Origin: Calonectria ilicicola
Lineage: Eukaryota; Ascomycota; Sordariomycetes; Hypocreales; Nectriaceae
Length of the DNA stretch: 64,000 nucleotides
Direction: 5' to 3'
NCBI GenBank assembly: GCA_020809705.1
Contig: CP085826.1
Coordinates: forward strand, 4,588,001 to 4,652,000
A program made the position numbers and the translations under genes. This document shows, one piece after another, positions 58,784 through 64,000 of this stretch (its first letter is position 1; the number at the start of each line of letters is the position of its first letter). The notes beneath the pieces are model-generated. The model worked only from the letters and a program-made list of their open reading frames with translations, did not search any database and was not told the DNA's origin.

Positions 58784-59604
58784 ATGGACCACTCCCACAT
58801 GGACCACAGCGGCATGAACCACGGCGGTATGGACCACGGCGGCATGGACCACGGTGATATGGATCACGGCGCCATGTGCAGCATGAACGTGAGTAGCACG
58901 CCTGACAACGAATGACGCCATCCCCAGCTCACGTATCCCCTCCTGCAGATGCTCTTCACATGGGACACGACCAACCTGTGCATCGTCTTCCGCCAATGGC
59001 ATGTCCGCTCAACCGGCTCCCTCCTCTTCTCTCTCCTCGCCGTCGTCCTCCTCGCCGTTGGCTACGAAGCCCTCCGTGCCCTCTCCCGCCGATATGAAGA
59101 CGCCCTCACCAAGCGCGTCCAAGCCTTGCCCAGTAAGCCACACATAACCCCCTCTTGTCTGCGATGCTGCACGTCCCCGTCCAAGATACCTCTGGGGGCT
59201 GGGCTATGAAGAAGTTGAAGAAGATGTTGCTTGCGCTCTGGATCTCTCCTTCCCCCCCCTTTGATATGCTTGCGACACACGAATGCTAAGACTTCCCTTG
59301 AGGTGCTGTTACTGAGTCGACTCCAATCCTTTCAGGGCAGAACCAAGAGCAGGCCGGCCAGCGTGCCCACATTGTCAAGGCTGCTCTGTATGCTTTCCAA
59401 AACTTTTATGCCTTTATGCTTATGTGAGTGTCTCCAAAACGAACCGTAATTCCTATAATAGCCGAGTGCTCATCTGTTACACCAAGGCTTGTATTTATGA
59501 CTTACAATGGATGGGTCATGATTGCTGTGTCATTGGGTGCCTTCATTGGCTACCTCGCCTTCGGACAGAAAGTGTCTGCCACCAAAGACAACGCTTGCCA
59601 TTGA
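58784..59604 (+). CDS. Ctr-type copper transporter
   Basis: Four exons: 58784-58888, 58949-59132, 59336-59423 and 59487-59604, giving 164 residues; introns are 60, 203 and 63 nt. Ctr proteins are trimeric Cu(I) channels of the plasma or vacuolar membrane. Residues 1-34 are a copper-scavenging region of MDHGG/MDHGD-like repeats (nine Met with His). Three membrane segments follow: about 58-76, 112-131 and 134-152. The MxxxM selectivity filter is Met126-Met130 in the second segment and the GxxxG packing motif is Gly143-Gly147 in the third. The C-terminus ends Cys163-His164, like the terminal HCH of other Ctr proteins. Small size and a single N-terminal Met-rich block fit fungal Ctr; plasma versus vacuolar membrane cannot be decided. 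Confidence 0.94.
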
Positions 59605-59863
59605 TTAGCTGCCGCTACACTGCAGGCAAACTAGCACCCCAAGTTTCGAGAATGTAAAGCCGTCGCTCAATATGTGGTGAATTTGGTACCCGGTCCACAG
59701 AAGAATGAATCCCTGAGCCATAGACGTAGATGGGATATTAATGAAATGATATATTCTCTACATGAGGCTGCATGTCTTCGTAATCTAAATAGCTAGGGCA
59801 CCAACACATTATGCCTAGTCAACGACTTTCCACGACTCGCATCGCGCAACTCGTCTAGACGCT

Positions 59864-61373
59864 CTACATCTTGGATGCATCACCGTTCTCCTTTTTCTGC
59901 TGACCTGTATCGCCGAGGTTGCCCTCTCTCTCTGCCTCCAGAATTATCTCCTGGTCGCCAAAGTTGTCGTTATGCTCTATCTCTGGTTCCTCGTTGTATC
60001 CGATGCGAGCGGCGTCTACCAAGATTCGGGCCGTCATCCCCCACACCCTAAACCGACCGTCTCGCTTCTCCTCCTCCTCTAGCTTCTCCGCCAGGTTTGC
60101 CTGGTCGCTGTTGCCCCGCGGCTTCGACACATTCTGGTTGTTGACGGGCACGTAGAAGTTGTGCACCCGCCAGGGGAAGTCCTTCCATGAGATCCACTCA
60201 CCGTCGTACCAGTGGCCCTCGGGCAGCTCCTCGCCTGGTGCTGGGGGCAAGTCGTTGAGCTTGAGGAAGTTGTAGAAGGGCGCGCTGAAGACGGCGGCCA
60301 CCTCGCGGGCATCCAGCTTTGGGATCATGACCTCATCCACCACCGGTGCCGGGGCGTCGGGGGATAGCTGGTCGGAATGCAGGAATGCCACACATGGCCG
60401 CACTACGAGGTGTGTCCGCGCGAGAGACGGAGGAAGACAACATAGGTGCTCGATGCGGAATGGCTTGGGGAGCTTGTTGTCATCCAGCGGAAGGCCGATC
60501 TCCTCCCAGGCTTCGCGGCGGGCTATCTGGACTACACGGCCTTGTTAGTGCTCACACTCTAAAACTCTCTCCTCCCCTCAAAAAAAGAGGCTGCAACCCA
60601 GAGGGCGGAATGTCTCGCTTACAAGCAGTCTCTGTTGTGTTGTCTGCCTTTCCGCCGGGGAACGCCGCGTGACCGGAGAAGCTTCTTAGGCTTGCGGCCC
60701 GCATCGTGATGACCACGCGGAGGTCGCCTCGTCGGTCCGCATAGAGCAAGATCAGCACGGCCGCGCGCTTGCGGGCTGGCAAGCGATCCCACAGCGGGAA
60801 AGCTGGGGGCTTGTAGGAGCGGAACCGAGCAATGGCGGCCTGCATGGATGAGTTGGTGAGCACATGTTCGAGTGCGAAATCTGAGAGGGTGGTGGTGGGG
60901 GATAATGTTGTGTTGGTGGTGGTGGTGGTGGTAACGATGATGATGGTGGCGGCGATGCATCATCCAACGGGAGTTGGGGCTACGAGTCATGGGAAGAGGG
61001 AGAGATGGAGAGGGACAGGAATGAAAGGAAAGAAGGTTTTGACCGGGTATAATGCAAAAAGAGACCGGTGAGGAAGAAGAAGAGGAAAAGAGGAAGAGGG
61101 GGGGCGAAAGTGAATCTCGAGACTTACCGCTGATATGGCACTCAAGGGAGACATGGTGGCAGCATCATAGTACAGCGATGACTCTCCGAGGTTCAGGTAC
61201 TCGCCAGTTGCCTCGCGGATGCTAGCCTGAATAGCGGTGATATCGGAGTCGGTGATGACCAAGTCTGTGTCCAAGACTTCAACCGCTGGCGCTGAGTTGG
61301 GCGTATCGGCGGTGGACGTTGGGAGTGCTTGTGCCTGTGCCTCTTCTGCTGCTGCTGCTGTGGTGTTGCTCAT
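59864..61373 (-). CDS. PCD1: CoA-type Nudix hydrolase (peroxisomal CoA diphosphatase)
   Basis: Three exons: 61373-61128, 60839-60623 and 60531-59864, giving 376 residues; introns are 288 and 91 nt. Pcd1 cleaves CoA, mainly oxidised CoA, to phosphopantetheine and adenosine diphosphate. The CoA-family signature LRSFSGHAAFPGGKAD precedes the Nudix box, whose REAWEEIGL half is intact; the spacing before its first Glu is one residue longer than GX5E, as is common in this subfamily. Residues 1-82 contain an Ala-rich start and the typical MSPLSAISA just before the first intron, which is unusually long here. The C-terminal 100 residues are acidic and Lys-rich, ending DASKM, which is not a clear PTS1, so peroxisomal location is unsupported. 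The gene is convergent with the copper transporter, 259 bp away. Confidence 0.9.
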
Positions 61374-62149
61374 GATGTCTCGACAAGATGCATCCCCTGT
61401 CCGATCCTGCTCCAGTCTTCTTTCTAGTTTGACGCCCGTCCGAGAAAGAGGTTTGCCGAGGCCAGGTTTTTGTGAGCCGCGTTTCCTGTCTTGCTATTCG
61501 GGGATACCGGCTGCCGGCTCCGGGAGCTGGAGCGAATCTGCGGGGGCGGGGCTAGCCCACAAGCGCGGAGAAGCTCGGCTGCTACGAGGGGACGAGGGTT
61601 CAGCCCGGGGGGTGTTAGAAAGTTATTGGCAAAACGAGACGGACGAGGGCGAATTCTTTTGTTTTTTACTCTGCACTTGTGAGAATTCCAAGTCTTCTTC
61701 GGGAGTAAGAGAAAAAAAAAACTTGATTCTTAGTGCGTGGTTGGACAAAAGTCAGATGTGGCATCTCTCATCTTGCTTGGGAGTGGGTTGGTGTGTATTT
61801 TTGTATACTACAGTACTCTCTACATGTGGCTGTCTAAGATTAGAGTGATACGCTTGACTGCTTGCAAAGTGAACAAACCGTAACAAAAATGAAGGGGGAA
61901 AAAATATTGAGAAGAGAAAAAAAAAAGGAAAGTTTTTTTTATTCCAGAAGAAAAGGCATTTCAAGCGTAGCTCATGATGACATGGGGGGAATCTCTGGAA
62001 AACAATCGCGCCGCCCAAGCTGTGCTGGAGTAGACGCCTCATGCTCCGAACAAAGGAAATAACAGTGGTAGTGGTAGTAGCAGTAGCAGTAGCAGTAGTG
62101 GTACCATGATGGGCAACCCGTTGCAGTCTCTGATTGGGAGCTGCCCCGC
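61374..62149. promoter_or_regulatory. PCD1 promoter and 3' flank of the His-rich gene
   Basis: A 776-bp spacer between two tandem minus-strand genes with no supported open frame. It contains A/T-runs near 61711 and 61918 and a GTAGTAGCA-rich stretch (about 62062-62104). Confidence 0.45.
62062..62104. repeat. GTA/GCA trinucleotide-rich stretch
   Basis: Interleaved GTG GTA GTA GCA triplets in direct orientation, just downstream of the stop codon of the gene at 62150-63766. It is simple sequence in a probable 3'-UTR. Confidence 0.6.
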
Positions 62150-63766
62150 TCAAGATCGTAGGTTTGGACTCATCCGTTCCTGGTTGGATAGCTTCACAAT
62201 GCTCTTGACTTTGCTCTTGGTAAAATCGTCGCTCACGATGGTGCGGGGAATGTCCGATCTGTCTCCATCGCCGCTTCGTCGGATTGGCGAGAAGAATTCC
62301 CGAATAACCTCCCTCATATGAGTCTCCTCATCGTATTCCAGATCAGAGTCAGAGTCATCAAAGACGCTGCGCGTAGGAGTTTCGACAGCAGTCTCGGTGG
62401 TGCTCTGGAGTGACGGAGAGTCGATTGATTCTGACCTCTCGGAACGTGGCTCGGAAGGTGCAGATGTTGAAGGAACGGATATGGGAGGAAGAGATGCCGG
62501 GGGTACAGATTTTGGAGGTACAGACTTTGGAGGTATAGACTTTGGAGGTAAAGACTTTGGAGGGACAGATGTAGGCGGTGCACAAGTAGTTGGTACTGAA
62601 GTGGGTGGTGGTGTGGAACCAGAGGACACGGAGCCCCGAATGAGAAGAGAAGCGCGAGAGAGAGACTTGCGAGAAGTCCGGGGGGCAGCCGAGGCCGGAA
62701 CAGAAGTAGGCCGTGCCTGAGCCGGAGGGGGGGCAGGAGTGGAAGCCTGATCATGGCTGCGACGGCCATGGCGGTGTCTGTGATTGTGCGAATGGCTGTG
62801 GCTGTGATTGTGAGTGTGTTTATGAGCGTGACCATGAGCATGACTGTGGCTATGAGTATGGGTATGACCCTGAGCCGGGGGCGGAGGAAGGCTAGCTGAA
62901 TTTTCATCGAGGGTAACAGGGATTCCTTCTATTTCGGAACGCCTCTTGCGAGAGAACAGAGCTCGAGCCGAGATGCTGAAGCGGCTGGTGAGAGACTGGC
63001 TGCGGGCTATCGGGCCGGTCGTGGGGGGAGGGGTGGCAAGGCTGGTGGCAGGCACAGGAGACGAGTTGCGACTGCGCTGCTTGTCGACCTTGGCAATGTT
63101 GGTGGTGAATTGATGATACTCGTCAGAAATATCCTCCTCGTTGGTCTCGCTGAAATACTCATTCAGGGCGTCTTCGACGGTTCCAGGCGCGGCGGAACTG
63201 CCATCATCAGGCATATGGGGAGAGAGGGGACCACCAGAACTTCGCTTGCTGCACGTGTCATCGCAACAGTCCTCGACCAAGTTGGGTACAGTGCAGTCGA
63301 GGCACTGTGCTCCCTCCTCGTAGATGGGGTCGTCCAGGGACTGGCTATAGTTGCTAGATGAATCATCGCCAAGCATGACCGGGGAGGCGTAGGGAGAAAG
63401 ACCCTTGACGCTGCTGGCATATTCGTTTCCCAGCGAGATCTTGTGGCCCGTGAGCTGCTGTAGCTTCGAGGTTCGGCGATTAATGGGAGAGTCAGACAGA
63501 GAGCTCCGAGAACGAGGGCGCCGGAGGGTGGAAATGGGAACCGCGGGAGACAGGTGATCAGAGCTGTTGGCAGAGCTCTCAACCGCGGGGAACACGCTGA
63601 GTCTTCTTGCAGACACCCGAGATGAGCTCCTGGATCGGCCTTGAACCTGGATCTTGGGCTTGGCCTTGGATGTAGGGGGCGCCGGCAAGGGTCTATTGAT
63701 GTAGGCTTCCCGATTCTGAGGAGGGCCCAAGCTGGCGCGGTCAAGGGGGCGAAGAGTGGTTGCCAT
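62150..63766 (-). CDS. Disordered protein with alternating-His tract, function unknown
   Basis: This intronless gene encodes 538 residues. I recognise no family. The protein is Ser/Pro/Arg-rich and looks mostly disordered. Residues 301-333 alternate His with Thr, Ser, Ala, Gly, Asn, Lys or Arg without a break: 17 His in 33 residues, of the kind seen in metal-binding loops of zinc transporters, but there is no membrane segment here. A Cys-rich patch (CLDCTVPNLVEDCCDDTC) lies near residues 153-170. Pentapeptides of the form PPKS(V/I/L) repeat near residues 390-430. The last 75 residues are the most folded-looking part (ETHMREVIREFFSPIRR, then FTKSKVKSIVKL). Several RxxS-type sites suggest phosphorylation. 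Metal binding is an inference from composition only. Confidence 0.8.
   Translation of the reverse strand: MATTLRPLDRASLGPPQNREAYINRPLPAPPTSKAKPKIQVQGRSRSSSRVSARRLSVFPAVESSANSSDHLSPAVPISTLRRPRSRSSLSDSPINRRTSKLQQLTGHKISLGNEYASSVKGLSPYASPVMLGDDSSSNYSQSLDDPIYEEGAQCLDCTVPNLVEDCCDDTCSKRSSGGPLSPHMPDDGSSAAPGTVEDALNEYFSETNEEDISDEYHQFTTNIAKVDKQRSRNSSPVPATSLATPPPTTGPIARSQSLTSRFSISARALFSRKRRSEIEGIPVTLDENSASLPPPPAQGHTHTHSHSHAHGHAHKHTHNHSHSHSHNHRHRHGRRSHDQASTPAPPPAQARPTSVPASAAPRTSRKSLSRASLLIRGSVSSGSTPPPTSVPTTCAPPTSVPPKSLPPKSIPPKSVPPKSVPPASLPPISVPSTSAPSEPRSERSESIDSPSLQSTTETAVETPTRSVFDDSDSDLEYDEETHMREVIREFFSPIRRSGDGDRSDIPRTIVSDDFTKSKVKSIVKLSNQERMSPNLRS
62496..62575 (-). repeat. 15-bp tandem repeat coding PPKS(V/I/L)
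   Basis: On the plus strand, units close to GGAGGTACAGACTTT repeat about five times in frame with the coding sequence, with degenerate units on both sides. The protein repeat is five residues long. Confidence 0.8.
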
Positions 63767-64000
63767 TTCAGCGGGTCAGTGAGCGATGCTTTCTCGTATA
63801 CGAATGAAACTAGAGTGAAGATGAGGCCAGTGTGTCTTGGAGTCTTGTTCCCGATGAAAGGAGGGGTTGGATGTGTGAACCGCTTGTTACACCACCAACC
63901 AGCTGATCGCGGGAGAACAGTGTAAGACGATGATCGAGGTATGAAAGTCGCGTAAAAGCGAAACTGCGCCCTGTTCCCGTGATTAAATCCCGTCACCACG
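63767..64000. promoter_or_regulatory. Upstream region of the His-rich gene
   Basis: The window ends 234 bp upstream of the start codon at 63766. The visible part has no supported coding sequence. Confidence 0.4.

Overview
The window is nuclear DNA of a filamentous ascomycete, most likely a Sordariomycete and probably near Hypocreales; the species cannot be named from the sequence. The evidence is short GT-AG introns (mostly 49-110 nt) with CTAAC-type branch sites just before the acceptor, long intron-poor exons, pyrimidine-rich leaders, and fungal families such as the conidiation regulator FlbC, the polarity protein Rax2 and the nuclease Lcl3. Sixteen protein genes can be supported. Exon borders were worked out by hand from splice signals and reading frame.

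Layout. 0-2.5 kb: a conserved fungal protein of unknown function behind a long pyrimidine-rich leader. 2.5-6.5 kb: no gene seen. 6.5-19.7 kb: a dense housekeeping block, FAN1 nuclease (-), divergent COMPASS subunit Sdc1 (+), ribosomal protein uS15/Rps13 (-), U2AF large subunit (-), divergent 8-oxoguanine glycosylase OGG1 (+), and SF3B1/Hsh155 (+). 19.7-43.1 kb: about 23 kb holding only flbC (-) at 30.4-31.7 kb. 43.1-46.8 kb: RAX2 (-). 46.8-49.9 kb: no gene seen. 49.9-63.8 kb: a second dense block, LCL3 (-), ARPC2 (-), divergent DIP2/UTP12 (+), an acylpyruvase-type FAH protein (+), 3-hydroxyanthranilate dioxygenase BNA1 (-), a Ctr copper transporter (+), CoA-type Nudix hydrolase PCD1 (-), and a His-rich protein of unknown function (-).

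Functional links. Three gene products belong to pre-mRNA or ribosome assembly (U2AF65, SF3B1, DIP2) and one to the ribosome itself (Rps13). U2AF65 and SF3B1 are known binding partners (UHM domain to RWD/Q ligand motifs) and lie about 2 kb apart with OGG1 between. FAN1 and OGG1 are DNA repair enzymes. RAX2, ARPC2 and flbC belong to polarity, actin and development. Otherwise this is ordinary eukaryotic gene order, not operons.

I found no convincing new multi-gene system, transposon, CRISPR array, rRNA or intact tRNA. The observations most worth checking are: two empty tracts lying between convergent genes (so neither can be a shared promoter); the isolated flbC with a very long upstream region; Asn and Ser at SF3B1 positions tied to splicing-inhibitor sensitivity; a cluster of SUMO-type motifs in the OGG1 tail; a perfectly alternating 17-histidine tract in the protein at 62-64 kb; and a stop-free intron in RAX2 that makes the gene look intronless.
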